Below, piece by piece: positions 24,991 through 33,562 of a stretch of DNA of 64,000 nt. The notes beneath the pieces were generated by a model that saw nothing but the letters and a program-made list of their open reading frames with translations, was not told the DNA's origin and did not search any database. The stretch comes from Spirulina sp034932185. Lineage in GTDB: Bacteria > Cyanobacteriota > Cyanobacteriia > Cyanobacteriales > Spirulinaceae. The stretch covers positions 1-64,000 of the forward strand of contig NZ_JAYGHW010000067.1 of NCBI RefSeq assembly GCF_034932185.1, in the 5' to 3' direction. How positions within the stretch are numbered: the stretch's first letter is position 1; each line of letters opens with the position of its first letter. A program made the translations under genes and the position numbers.

Positions 24991-25042
24991 GGTAGGGGCG
25001 TTGGCGTAAGCCTACCGGAGGCACAAAAATTTTTCGCCCCAC
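24991..25042. repeat. long-form dispersed repeat
   Basis: GGTAGGGGCGTTGGCGTAAG, CCTACCGGAGGCAC, then AAAAATTTTTCGCCCCAC. The clearest long-form copy in this orientation; between the zinc-ribbon gene and leuS. Confidence 0.75.
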
Positions 25043-25081
25043 GCCATTCGCCCATTCGCCCCCACACCCGTTCCTGGGATG

Positions 25082-25357
25082 TTAGGGGGTTTGGCTGTTG
25101 GTGGGGGGTTGGGGGTGAGGGTGAGGGTTTTCGGTGTGGTGGAGAAAGTTGAGAAAGAGGACAATGCCGATAATGATGAAGGTTACACCAAACACGGGGG
25201 GGTCTTTGGGTTTTTTGGGGGCGGTACTCTTTTTTTCACCACAGGCAAGGCAGACGTAGAGTTGATGGCCTTCTGCAACGATGGTGAATTTGCCACATTT
25301 GGGGCAAGCAGTGCAGTGGGGCAAACTGGGGGTATTGCTGGGGGAAGAACTCGACAT
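25082..25357 (-). CDS. small zinc-ribbon membrane protein
   Basis: 91 aa. A treble-clef or zinc-ribbon motif, CPKCGKFTIVAEGHQLYVCLACG (two CxxC pairs), is followed by a lysine/proline linker and one membrane helix, FGVTFIIIGIVLFLNFLHH. The C-terminus is His/Pro-rich. ATG at 25357 is preferred to GTG at 25369. The opposite-strand frame is low-complexity glycine/valine and has no domain, so this strand is the more credible. Function unknown. Confidence 0.6.
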   Translation of the reverse strand: MSSSSPSNTPSLPHCTACPKCGKFTIVAEGHQLYVCLACGEKKSTAPKKPKDPPVFGVTFIIIGIVLFLNFLHHTENPHPHPQPPTNSQTP

Positions 25358-25443
25358 GACCACGCCCACGTAAAAGGTGCTACTGTTTCTCTACGCAGAA
25401 GGGCTTGGATTTATAGGCAGATGTCAAACTTTCTTTACAAAAA

Positions 25444-26265
25444 TTAATCCTGGGCGGTTAACAATTGGCTAAAGGCTTGGAGGGTTTCCGGGTATTTTTC
25501 CCCAGCAACCCAGACTAGATCATTATGGCCGGCCCCTTCTACCCAGAGCGATCGCTTCGGTTCGGGGGCTGCCTCATAGAGTTGTTGGCCATGGCTGAAG
25601 GCGATCGCCTCATCCGCTGTGCCATGGATGATCAGGATCGGGGCCTTCACCTGATCAATTTTGGCGATGTTACGAAATTTATCAAAGGGGAGCAGGGGGA
25701 AAGGAACGACGGTGCGAAAGGCTTGGGTGAAGGTGCTTTCGAGGATGAGGCCCCCCACAGGGTAACGGGTGGCTAACTCCACCGAGGGGCCGCCCCCGAT
25801 GGATCGCCCTAATAAAATAATTTGCTCTGGTGGGATCTGCTCGACGGCGATCAAATGTTGATAGGCGGCTTCAATGTCTTCATAGGCGTTGGTTTCGGAA
25901 GGACGGCCTTCGCTCTGGCCATAGCCGCGATAATCGTAGGCAAAGACGCTAAACCCGGCGTTGTAAATAATGTCCAAAATCGGGGCAATGTCCCCCAAAT
26001 CTTCGGCATTGCCGTGGGAATAGAGAATCGTATGGGTAGCCTCAGGGTTAGGGCGGTGAATGGCCCGGATGATTTGGGCGTTGGGGGTGGCGATCGCCAT
26101 CATATCGGGGGTTAGTTCATAACTGACGGGTTGAGGGACGAACATCATCCGATCCGCCATGAAAAAGACATAGAGGGCGAAAAATGTGTAAATGAAGAGG
26201 AGCGATCGCCCCAACCGCGCCCAACTTAATTCGCCAATCAGTAACCGCCGCCATTTTGGATCCAT
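25444..26265 (-). CDS. alpha/beta hydrolase, membrane anchored
   Basis: About 273 aa. An N-terminal membrane segment (LGRSLLFIYTFFALYVFFMA) then an alpha/beta hydrolase of the ABHD13/ABHD17-like type: YSHGNAEDLGD oxyanion loop, VFAYDYRGYGQSEG, nucleophile in GRSIGGGPS, Asp in HGTADE, His in GAGHND. The open frame reaches 26430, but that overlaps rsmB; ATG codons at 26271 and 26265 lie just after the rsmB stop, with AGG upstream, and 26265 is chosen. It is probably co-transcribed with rsmB. Likely an esterase or thioesterase; substrate unknown. Confidence 0.85.
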   Translation of the reverse strand: MDPKWRRLLIGELSWARLGRSLLFIYTFFALYVFFMADRMMFVPQPVSYELTPDMMAIATPNAQIIRAIHRPNPEATHTILYSHGNAEDLGDIAPILDIIYNAGFSVFAYDYRGYGQSEGRPSETNAYEDIEAAYQHLIAVEQIPPEQIILLGRSIGGGPSVELATRYPVGGLILESTFTQAFRTVVPFPLLPFDKFRNIAKIDQVKAPILIIHGTADEAIAFSHGQQLYEAAPEPKRSLWVEGAGHNDLVWVAGEKYPETLQAFSQLLTAQD

Positions 26266-26296
26266 CAACATCCTGCCAACCCTATACCTTCCCAGT

Positions 26297-27634
26297 TTAG
26301 GCGGGAGCGATGAGAGCCACCATAAAAAAGCCATCCATCTGCGCCCGCTGGGGCCAAATTTTGACCCAACCCTCCGGACTGGCAAAGGAGGAAAATTCAG
26401 GGCCAGGGGGGCTGATCTGCCAATCCGCATGATGGCTTAAAAAATCTTGAATAATGTCCTCATTTTCCGGCGGGTTGAGGGTACAGGTGGCATAGACTAA
26501 CCGGCCACCGGGCTTAAGCCAGCGAGCAGTATTGGCTAATAATTCCTTTTGTAGTTGCGTGAGTTGGGCAATATTATCGGGGGTTTGTCGCCACCGAATA
26601 TCAGGATGGCGGTGGAGCGTTCCCAAGCCGGAACAGGGGACATCGAGGAGGAGGCGATCCGCCCAGCCCACAAAATCGCCACGGGTCGCACTATCCCCTA
26701 AGTGGGTTTCAATACAGGTTAATCCTAACCGTTGGGCGTTTTGGCTGACTTTTTCGAGGCGGTGGGGAGTGCGATCGCAGGCGATTACCGTCCCCGCATC
26801 CTCCATCCGTTCCGCAATATCCGTCGTTTTCCCCCCTGGGGCCGCGCAGGCATCGATAATCGTCTCCCCCGGTTGCGGATCGAGCAACGCCCCCCCCCAT
26901 TGAGCGCTCCTATCCTGCACCGTCCACCAACCCCGCCGAAAACCGGGCAGCTTGGGAATTGCCCCCACCGAACCGGGCAACCGCAGGGCGCGGGGCAAGG
27001 CGGGAACAGTTTGGGCTTTCACTCCCGATTCTGATAAAGCAGCTTGAACGGTGGCGGGGTCAGATTTGAGGGGATTCACCCGCAGATCAATCACCGGAGC
27101 CTGATTAAACCAATCACAAAGGGCGATCGCCTCCTCTTCCCCCAATTCCCCCCACCATTGCCCCACCATCCAATCGGGAAAGCTGGCGGTGATCGCCAAG
27201 CGTTGGATCGGATCATCGGGAAGCGTCAGGGGGTCTGTCCCCGCTTCCGTTTGGCGGAGATAGTTGCGCAATAGGCCATTCACCACTTTTGTTAAGCGCC
27301 CTTGGCCGTTGGTTTTCGCCAGTTCAACGCTTGTATCCACAGCAGCAGAGGGGGGGATGTGGTCGAGGTAGCGGAGTTGGTAGAGGCCCAATTGCAGGAT
27401 CGTGCGCAATAGGGGCGGTTGGGCTTGGGCGGGTTTTGTGCCGAGATGGTCAATGATGGCGTTGAGGGTGCGTTGACGACGAACTACACCGTAGACGAGT
27501 TCAGTCACAAGGCCGCGATCGCTCTTCGGCAGGTCGGGGGTTTTGCCCAGGGTGCGGTCAAGGGCAATATCGGTATAGGCTCCGTGGCGATCGATTTGTT
27601 GGAGGGTGATCAGGGCAAGGTGGCGGGGATTCAT
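26297..27634 (-). CDS. rsmB: 16S rRNA (cytosine-967-C5)-methyltransferase
   Basis: 445 aa. N-terminal NusB-like helical domain (ITLQQIDRHGAYTDIALD, GLVTELVYGVVRRQRTLN), then a Rossmann SAM-dependent methyltransferase: DACAAPGGKTTDIAERM SAM motif, DVPCSGLGTLHRHPDIRW with the catalytic PC motif, and YATCTLNPPENEDII with the TC cysteine. It methylates C967 in small-subunit rRNA. ATG at 27634. A hydrolase gene follows on the same strand with about 30 nt spacing. Confidence 0.95.
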   Translation of the reverse strand: MNPRHLALITLQQIDRHGAYTDIALDRTLGKTPDLPKSDRGLVTELVYGVVRRQRTLNAIIDHLGTKPAQAQPPLLRTILQLGLYQLRYLDHIPPSAAVDTSVELAKTNGQGRLTKVVNGLLRNYLRQTEAGTDPLTLPDDPIQRLAITASFPDWMVGQWWGELGEEEAIALCDWFNQAPVIDLRVNPLKSDPATVQAALSESGVKAQTVPALPRALRLPGSVGAIPKLPGFRRGWWTVQDRSAQWGGALLDPQPGETIIDACAAPGGKTTDIAERMEDAGTVIACDRTPHRLEKVSQNAQRLGLTCIETHLGDSATRGDFVGWADRLLLDVPCSGLGTLHRHPDIRWRQTPDNIAQLTQLQKELLANTARWLKPGGRLVYATCTLNPPENEDIIQDFLSHHADWQISPPGPEFSSFASPEGWVKIWPQRAQMDGFFMVALIAPA

Positions 27635-27767
27635 GGGGGAAGCTCAGGTTCTGGACTTCCCAGATTAGCGGTTTCCCGGAACCCCTGGGAAGGCGGCCCT
27701 AGCCAACTGGGCAGTCAACTGGCAAGCGTGCTACTAATGGCCCTTAGGGTGATGAAGCCCGATTGAC

Positions 27768-27783
27768 CGTGATCAATGTCACA
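27768..27783. promoter_or_regulatory. CRP-like palindrome
   Basis: CGTGA-TCAATG-TCACA fits the TGTGA-N6-TCACA pattern of cAMP receptor proteins (SYCRP1 in cyanobacteria) with one mismatch. It sits about 54 nt upstream of the -35 box of the HCP promoter. No binding data; sequence match only. Confidence 0.4.
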
Positions 27784-27836
27784 ATGCATATCAGATAAAT
27801 TTTGTCTAGTTAATGTCATACATTTTTAATATTTAT

Positions 27837-27865
27837 TTGCACTTCGTTGGAAAAGTTTGCATAAT
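27837..27865 (+). promoter_or_regulatory. sigma70-type promoter of HCP-CTDH
   Basis: -35 TTGCAC (27837-27842), 17-nt spacer, -10 CATAAT (27860-27865), in an AT-rich stretch about 72 nt before the HCP start. The hexamers and spacing are near-ideal. Confidence 0.7.
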
Positions 27866-27937
27866 GGGGGGTAAGCAAGCCAAGCTAACCAGTCGCTGTC
27901 TTGTGAGCAATCTGAAGAAAAGCCAAGAGGAATCGCC

Positions 27938-28432
27938 ATGACTTACTCCATTTCACGCCAAGCCACTCTTCCTGAATTGGCCAATGCAGTTGCGACCACC
28001 ACTGAGCAAATTAAACGCCTCGGTGCCGATGACCAACTTGCTCTCCTGTGGTTTGCCTATAAGCAATTGGGTCGCTCCATGACCCCCGCCGCCCCCGGAG
28101 CCGCTCGTCTCGAATTCGCCCAAGGGCTGCTCGATGAGTTCAAAGCCATGAGCCGTGAGCAACAAATGACGGCGATGCGCAACCTTGTCAATCGTGTCAA
28201 CAATCCCATCAGTCGGGCCTACGGTATCCTCAGCACCAATACTAAACTGGCCTTCTGGTTTGTTTTGAGTGAATTGATGGTGGAGGGAACGGTGATTCCT
28301 GTCCCCGATGCCTACATCATGAGTCCTGATGCCCTGCGAGCCTTTAAGGCATTGGAAAACCTGGAGTTTAACCAACAAATCACGGTCTTCCGCAATGTGG
28401 TTGCGCCGATGGGCTTTGATCCCTTTGCCTAG
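27938..28432 (+). CDS. helical carotenoid protein (OCP N-terminal domain homologue)
   Basis: 164 aa. Matches the all-helical N-terminal domain of orange carotenoid protein: LLWFAYKQLGRSMTPAAPGAARLEFAQG, MRNLVNRVNNPISRAYGILS, KLAFWFVLSELMVEG (containing the Trp aligned to OCP W110), and QQITVFRNVVAPMGFDPFA, the region of OCP R155. It binds a carotenoid and quenches excitation or singlet oxygen in known HCPs. ATG at 27938, preceded by GCCAAGAGGAAT. A CTDH gene follows 100 nt downstream, so the pair encodes the two halves of OCP as separate proteins. Which HCP clade it belongs to is unresolved. Confidence 0.9.
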   Translation: MTYSISRQATLPELANAVATTTEQIKRLGADDQLALLWFAYKQLGRSMTPAAPGAARLEFAQGLLDEFKAMSREQQMTAMRNLVNRVNNPISRAYGILSTNTKLAFWFVLSELMVEGTVIPVPDAYIMSPDALRAFKALENLEFNQQITVFRNVVAPMGFDPFA

Positions 28433-28479
28433 GTTTGTTGGGGCTGATCCCTTCTAAAGTCCACATCCTTTACTTTTTG

Positions 28480-28507
28480 GGGGGCAGGGCAACACCTTGC
28501 CCCCTTT
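28480..28507 (+). terminator. hairpin with T run between HCP and CTDH
   Basis: GGGGGCAGGG-CAACA-CCTTGCCCCC (10 pairs with one G-T) followed by TTT. It could be a partial terminator that lowers CTDH expression relative to HCP. Confidence 0.55.
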
Positions 28508-28533
28508 GCTATTCCATTTTTGGGAGACTCCTT

Positions 28534-28926
28534 ATGGTTTTTACCCCTAGGGCAGCGCTGACATCAGCAACGCAACCGGAGGTGATTGCTCTCTATTTCA
28601 CCGCCCTCAATGCTGAAGATTACGATGCGGCGGCGGCCTGCTTTGCCCCCAGCGGTCAACTGATCCCCCCCTTTGAAACCGCGATTACGGGGCCAAGGGC
28701 GATCGCCCGCTACCTGCAAAAAGAAGCCCCCGGCATGACCTTTACCCTTGAGCAAATTCAACCCCAGGGGGAAAGCCACTATTACCTTCGGGGCAAAGCC
28801 TGCTCCCCTTGGTTTAACCTGAGCGTGGCTTGGGAAATTGATCTCAATCCCCAAGGGGCGATCGCCCAATTGCAAATCCACCTCCTCGCCAAGCCGGAAG
28901 AACTGTTAATGCTCCGCCCCCATTAA
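28534..28926 (+). CDS. OCP C-terminal domain homologue (CTDH), NTF2-like
   Basis: 130 aa. An NTF2-fold domain: VIALYFTALNAEDYDAAAACFAPSGQLIPPFE, ITGPRAIARYLQKEAPG, an RGKACSPWFNLSVAWEIDL strand, and a C-terminal IAQLQIHLLAKPEEL sheet, as in the OCP regulatory domain. CTDH proteins deliver carotenoid to HCP and can dimerise through a cysteine; Cys are present in AACF and KACSPW. ATG at 28534 with GGAG upstream is chosen over an upstream frame. It is in one operon with HCP, separated by a hairpin (28480-28507). Confidence 0.85.
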   Translation: MVFTPRAALTSATQPEVIALYFTALNAEDYDAAAACFAPSGQLIPPFETAITGPRAIARYLQKEAPGMTFTLEQIQPQGESHYYLRGKACSPWFNLSVAWEIDLNPQGAIAQLQIHLLAKPEELLMLRPH

Positions 28927-29438
28927 GGAGCCTCAAAGGGAAATCATAAAATGGGCGAAAAGACAACCCCTGATTCTGACAATTTGCGATCGCTGACCGA
29001 TATATTAATTGATCTTTATAGATCCGGAGGCGATCGCAACCGATCCTGCATAAATTGACAAGAAAGTCAATCTCCCAAATGAGGGGTGAGGAGGGGAGGA
29101 GCATACACCTTCACTCTATCCTCTCTGCTCTATCCTCTTTCCTCCCTATGTGAGACAGATTTTCTCGTGATCATTAAGTTATGCAACGTTTCAGTAAGAG
29201 TTACGCGACTTCAGCCTATCGATAGATTTAACTGCCCCAATCCATTGCTATTATAGAAAGCAGGAAGAGCAGTTCAAAGGTCTCAGCAAGGTTATTCTTG
29301 CCCAGCACTTGTGTTGATTAAACCTGAGCGTCATAGTGATTTAATCAATCCTTTTTACCGTCAGATTTTACTGTGGATGTGGGCAGACCTTGAGTGGTTC
29401 TTCTGGGTGTTGAGGACAGAAGTCATTGGGAGGAACGT
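28927..29438. other. 512-bp intergenic region, no gene seen
   Basis: AT-richer than the surroundings. It holds a pyrimidine-rich tract with CTCTATCCTCT repeated (about 29113-29139), several isolated TTGACA/TATTAT-like hexamers that could be promoters for the pentapeptide gene, and the GGGAGG ribosome site at 29428. An 86-codon minus-strand frame across the CTDH 3' end has no domain and is not credible. Confidence 0.5.
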
Positions 29439-29960
29439 ATGCGTTACTTAAACATTGCATCTATGATCACTTTAGCCACCGTTTTAGGGCTGGCAGCGCC
29501 AGGACTAGCGGAAACGGCTCAGAATCTGGAAACCTTGACGGAGACCCGTGCTTGCCCAGGTTGTGATTTATCCGGTGCGGATCTCACCGGGTTGCACTTG
29601 ATCGGGGCAGATTTACGCGATGCGGATTTGACCGATGCGAATTTGACCGGCGCAAATTTAGAAGGGGCAGATTTAACCGGCGCAGATTTAACAGGTGCAA
29701 ACTTGACGCTAACGATGCTCACCGATGCCGAACTGACCGATACGAATCTCTCCCATGCCACGCTCCACGCCACGATCCTTAATAGTGCTGTTCTCGAAGG
29801 CGTTAACTTCACCGCCGCCACCCTCAGCGATGTGCAATTAGCAGGAGCAACATTAACCGATATTGTCATTACCGATGCCACCATCGAAAACACACCCATT
29901 AGTGTGGGGGGAAGCTGGGATGAAATGGATCCCGATATCCTTCCGGAAATGGTGGAGTAG
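29439..29960 (+). CDS. exported pentapeptide repeat protein
   Basis: 173 aa. Signal peptide (MITLATVLGLAAPGLAETAQ), a small CPGCDLSGADLTG entry with two cysteines, then about 20 tandem A(D/N)LxX pentapeptides (LTGADLTGANLTLTMLTDAE and so on) forming a right-handed quadrilateral beta helix. Acidic C-terminal tail (EMDPDILPEMVE). Likely periplasmic or lumenal. ATG at 29439 with a GGGAGG site; an upstream frame to 29394 is rejected. Function of such cyanobacterial pentapeptide proteins is mostly unknown. Confidence 0.85.
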   Translation: MRYLNIASMITLATVLGLAAPGLAETAQNLETLTETRACPGCDLSGADLTGLHLIGADLRDADLTDANLTGANLEGADLTGADLTGANLTLTMLTDAELTDTNLSHATLHATILNSAVLEGVNFTAATLSDVQLAGATLTDIVITDATIENTPISVGGSWDEMDPDILPEMVE

Positions 29961-30170
29961 GTTCAATTTCCAACTTGATCGTTCCCCCCATGCAAAAGTT
30001 TGGGATGGATAGATTGGCAGTGGTTTGCATCTTTCGGATGCTGACCACTGTTTTTCTGATGTTGTACTCTAGGGGGAAGGAGAGAGAAAAGAGAAGAGAG
30101 CGATGGATTCAGCTTGCTTGTCACCCCTCAATTCTCTCTCCTCAATCCTCAATCCTCAATCCTCATTCCT

Positions 30171-31751
30171 ATGCTTCGACCCGCTGCCCTCCTCCTGTTG
30201 CCGACCTTGCTGCTGGGTATTGCTCCCCCGGCCATCGCTGTCACGGAAATTTCCGTCGGCATTGTGCAACGGTTTGGGGATGGCCAGATCGATGGGCAGG
30301 CTAGTGTGGAGCGTCTCACCCTCAGCAGCGCGGATAATCGCCCCCTCACGCTCCAATTCAAAGATGGCCGCGGCCAGCCCACCACCGTCACCGCCGCCAC
30401 TGTCACCCTTGAGATTCGCCCCCAGCCTCAAAGCAATCCGGTTTTACAGGAATGGGTGGTTTTGGGGGATCATGCCACGTTTGAAACCGCTGAAGACCAC
30501 GCCAAACGCTGGGCGAGTCGGGGCATTGAGGTGGAAGTCACCCAGCCGGGCCGCTGGCAAGTTTGGGCGAAAAGGGATGTGTATGCTACACCCATGTTGC
30601 GACGCAAACTGTTAGAAAGCCTTGAGGAGGCGGGGGAAACGGGGCCTTATCTCCACAGTGAACTGTTACAAACTACGCCCATTGTTTCCTTCCAAGTGGG
30701 CAACTTTCGCTACAACCGTACTGAATTGGCGATAACGACCCCCAGTAACCGCATTCAAGTTCAAGATGCTCAAGGCACGATTCTTTATGGCGGTCGGATG
30801 CACGTCCAGCCCAATGCCTATGGGGATTTTACCTTAGTGAATGAGGTGGATATTGAAACCTATTTGCGGGGGGTGGTTCCCCATGAGATTGGCCCCCAAG
30901 CCCCCTATACGGCGGTACAGGCGCAGACGGTGATCGCCCGTACCTATGCCCTGCGGAATACGCGCCGCTTTCGGGCGGATAACTATGAACTCTGCGCGAC
31001 GGTGCATTGTCAGGTTTATAAGGGGTTGACGGGGACGGTGGCAACGGCGGATCGGGCGATTCAAGCAACGGCGGGCCAGGTGCTTACCTACGATAATGAG
31101 TTAGTGGATGCCCTCTATTCTGCCCATAGTGGTGGGGTGACGGCGCAATTTGAGGACATTTGGGATGGTGCGCCCCGGCCCTATCTTCAGGCGCGGGTGG
31201 ATGCGATCGCCCCCCCTTGGGATTTAGCCCAAAATCCCCTCAATACGGAACCGGCAATCCGGGCATTTTTGAATCAAAGGCAAGGGTTTAATGGGGCGAA
31301 TAGTTCTGTATTCCGTTGGGAACGCAGCAGCACGTTACCCGAACTCACCGCCGACCTCAACCGCTATCTAGATCGCATTAAACACCCCTTGAATCCGGTG
31401 GGGCGGATTATTCGCATGGCGGTGACGGAGCGATCGCCCTCGGGCCGGATTCGCATTTTAGCGATTACCACCGATAAGGGCCTGATTGAACTGCGCAAAA
31501 CCGAAGCCCGCAGTGCTTTAGGGCCGCCCCGTAGCACATTGTTTTATCTCGATCCGATCCTCAATGGCCAGGGAGAACTCACCGGCTACCGCTTTGTGGG
31601 GGGAGGGTTTGGCCATGCCGTGGGCTTAAGTCAATACAGTGCCTACACCCTCTCTCAACAGGGTTGGAATTATGCCCGGATTCTTCAGTTTTATTATCCG
31701 GGGACGACCCTTGAGGCGCTCACGCCGGAGATTGTGCGGTATCGGGAATAA
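30171..31751 (+). CDS. SpoIID/LytB domain-containing protein
   Basis: 526 aa. Signal peptide (LLLLPTLLLGIAPPAIA), a beta-rich N-terminal region (about 20-210), then the SpoIID domain: YLRGVVPHEIGPQAPYTAVQ, AQTVIARTYALRNT, CATVHCQVYKGLTG, ALYSAHSGGVTAQFEDIW, and the closing GFGHAVGLSQYSAYTL. SpoIID proteins are peptidoglycan lytic transglycosylases in endospore formers; in cyanobacteria they are presumed wall-modifying, and the VPHE glutamate is a likely catalytic residue. ATG at 30171, directly after a TCAATCC tandem repeat (30140-30165) that leaves no clear ribosome site. Confidence 0.85.
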   Translation: MLRPAALLLLPTLLLGIAPPAIAVTEISVGIVQRFGDGQIDGQASVERLTLSSADNRPLTLQFKDGRGQPTTVTAATVTLEIRPQPQSNPVLQEWVVLGDHATFETAEDHAKRWASRGIEVEVTQPGRWQVWAKRDVYATPMLRRKLLESLEEAGETGPYLHSELLQTTPIVSFQVGNFRYNRTELAITTPSNRIQVQDAQGTILYGGRMHVQPNAYGDFTLVNEVDIETYLRGVVPHEIGPQAPYTAVQAQTVIARTYALRNTRRFRADNYELCATVHCQVYKGLTGTVATADRAIQATAGQVLTYDNELVDALYSAHSGGVTAQFEDIWDGAPRPYLQARVDAIAPPWDLAQNPLNTEPAIRAFLNQRQGFNGANSSVFRWERSSTLPELTADLNRYLDRIKHPLNPVGRIIRMAVTERSPSGRIRILAITTDKGLIELRKTEARSALGPPRSTLFYLDPILNGQGELTGYRFVGGGFGHAVGLSQYSAYTLSQQGWNYARILQFYYPGTTLEALTPEIVRYRE

Positions 31752-31752
31752 G

Positions 31753-32634
31753 CTAACTCCACAGTACGCCGGTAATCATTCCCGCTAAAAGGATGAAGCC
31801 GATCGCCACGTTTTGGCTAAAGATTTGGCCATAACAGGCGCGGGGGAGGTCGGGATTGAAGAGCAGGCGGGTTTGATTGCCCCAGAGGAGGAGGGCGATC
31901 GCCCAACTCACCCAAAAACTGCCATAGAGGGAGATCACCACCGCCATCACCGCTAAACAGGCCGCCGTGCCGAGGAAGAACAGCCCCACCGCATGGGGGG
32001 CAAAGGAGCCAAAAAACAAGGCACTGGACTGGATGCCAATGCGGGCATCATCGGGGCGATCGCTCATCGCATAGACCGTATCAAAGCCCAACGTCCACAA
32101 CACCACCGCTCCCCATAACAATCCTGTCCCCAGGGTTAAGCTCCCCGTCACCGCCGTCCAACTGATCAACACCGCAAACCCCCAAGCTATAGCCAGCACC
32201 AATTGCGGCACGGGAAACACCCGTTTCGCCGCCGGATAGAGCAAAATCACCGGCACAGCCGCCACCGCCAGCCAGAAACTGAGGGGTTTGAGGTAAAACG
32301 CCAAACCCGCCGCACAGGCCAGGGCGACAATCCCAACGGCGATCCCGGTTTGAATCGATAAACTCCGGGCCGCGAGGGGACGGGCTTGGGTGCGCTCCAC
32401 TTGGGGGTCAATATCGCGATCCCAAAGGTCATTAGCGACACAACCGGCAGCACTGGTGGCTAAACTGCCGAGAATAATCACCCCCACCAGGGGCCAGGGG
32501 GGCAGGCCCTTCGCAGCGAGAAAGACGGCCCAAAGGGCGGGAATCATTAAAATCAGGCGACCGGCGGGTTTATCCCAGCGCAACAGACGGAGAATGGTTT
32601 GCCAACGGGGTTCAGAGGAGGATTGCAGAGTCAT
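31753..32634 (-). CDS. ubiA: 4-hydroxybenzoate polyprenyltransferase-type UbiA
   Basis: 293 aa, about eight or nine membrane spans. It prenylates 4-hydroxybenzoate, in cyanobacteria the committed step toward plastoquinone. First Asp-rich motif NDLWDRDID in CVANDLWDRDIDPQVERTQARPL, second motif YAMSDRPDDARIGIQSSALF. ATG at 32634, with the start LLRWDKPAGRLILMIPALWA. Its stop is 1 nt from that of the SpoIID-like gene on the other strand. Assignment to plastoquinone rather than another quinone is from organism context. Confidence 0.9.
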   Translation of the reverse strand: MTLQSSSEPRWQTILRLLRWDKPAGRLILMIPALWAVFLAAKGLPPWPLVGVIILGSLATSAAGCVANDLWDRDIDPQVERTQARPLAARSLSIQTGIAVGIVALACAAGLAFYLKPLSFWLAVAAVPVILLYPAAKRVFPVPQLVLAIAWGFAVLISWTAVTGSLTLGTGLLWGAVVLWTLGFDTVYAMSDRPDDARIGIQSSALFFGSFAPHAVGLFFLGTAACLAVMAVVISLYGSFWVSWAIALLLWGNQTRLLFNPDLPRACYGQIFSQNVAIGFILLAGMITGVLWS

Positions 32635-32700
32635 GGCCGCAGGGGAAACGCAATTTATAGTTATCCTAACCGTTTAGCGGCCAAGGAATCGGCTCACCCT

Positions 32701-32728
32701 TGTAGGGGCGAAAAATCTTTCGCCCTCC
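32701..32728. repeat. short GGGGCGAAAAA palindrome
   Basis: TGTAGGGGCGAAAAATCTTT followed by CGCCCTCC, a slightly diverged short form between ubiA and coaE. Confidence 0.65.
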
Positions 32729-32857
32729 CCATGCCGATTTGCGGTAGTGTGCCGGATCAATAATCTTTAAAGCCACGGGGGAGCGGACTGAAATCCGCAT
32801 TACGAACTTTTCCTGATGATTCTGTCTAGCACTATAGGTTCGATGAGAGGAGAAATC

Positions 32858-33463
32858 ATGCAGCGGCGCATTGGGTTGACGGGGGGCATTAGTACGGGGA
32901 AGAGTACGGTGGCGGATTATTTAGCTAATCGCTACGGCCTGCCGGTGTTTGATGCGGATCAGGCGGCGCGGCAGGCGGTAATGGTGGGAAGTCCGGTGTG
33001 GGAACGGGTGCGAGATAGGTACGGTCACGAGATCCTATTACCGGATGGCGAAATTAACCGCCGAAAATTGGGGGAGATTGTGTTTAGCGATCCTGCGGAA
33101 CTGCGCTGGTTGGAGGGGGAAATTCATCCCGTGGTAGGCGATCGCCTCGCCCAAACCCTCACCACCTGGACTGATCAACCCAGGGTGATTTTAATGATCC
33201 CCCTCTTATTTGAAGCGAACATGACCGATCTCGTCAGCGAAATTTGGGTCGTAACCTGCGATCCGGCACAACAACAACAGCGATTGATAGAGCGCGATCG
33301 CCTCACCACGGCTCAAGCCCAAGCCCGGATCAATCAGCAAATGCCCTTAGCGGCAAAGATCGCTGCCGCCGATCAGGTTTTGCACAATACCGGAACATTG
33401 GCGGAGCTTTATGGGCAGATTGATCAGGCATTGGGGGAGTGGGGAGTGGGAAGTGGGGAGTGA
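32858..33463 (+). CDS. coaE: dephospho-CoA kinase
   Basis: 201 aa. Catalyses the last step of coenzyme A synthesis, phosphorylating the 3'-hydroxyl of dephospho-CoA. P-loop GLTGGISTGKST (residues 6-17), FDADQAARQAV with the catalytic Asp, VIHP-like IHPVVGDRL, VILMIPLLFEANMTDLVSEIWVV, and RLIERDRLTTAQAQARINQQM lid. ATG at 32858 with a GAGAGGAGAAATC ribosome region; the upstream in-frame start is rejected. The coding end merges into a GGGAGTGGGGAGTGG-type GA-rich tract. Confidence 0.93.
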   Translation: MQRRIGLTGGISTGKSTVADYLANRYGLPVFDADQAARQAVMVGSPVWERVRDRYGHEILLPDGEINRRKLGEIVFSDPAELRWLEGEIHPVVGDRLAQTLTTWTDQPRVILMIPLLFEANMTDLVSEIWVVTCDPAQQQQRLIERDRLTTAQAQARINQQMPLAAKIAAADQVLHNTGTLAELYGQIDQALGEWGVGSGE

Positions 33464-33562
33464 AGGGGAGATCCTCATTATTGCGATAGAATTAATCGGC
33501 GGCTCCCCTTGCTCAAAACCCTTTCCCTTGTCGTCCATTCGTCGCCCATCACAGCTATACGC

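Noticed and set aside
25079..25447. Plus-strand frame opposite the zinc-ribbon gene
   Set aside because: Gly/Val low-complexity translation; the minus strand gives a CxxC zinc ribbon and a membrane helix instead.
28844..29104. 86-codon minus-strand frame overlapping the CTDH 3' end
   Set aside because: It overlaps a well-supported gene, has no domain and is not preceded by a ribosome site.
29100..29160. CRISPR-like array in the repeated CTCTATCCTCT tract
   Set aside because: Two short pyrimidine repeats with no spacer regularity.
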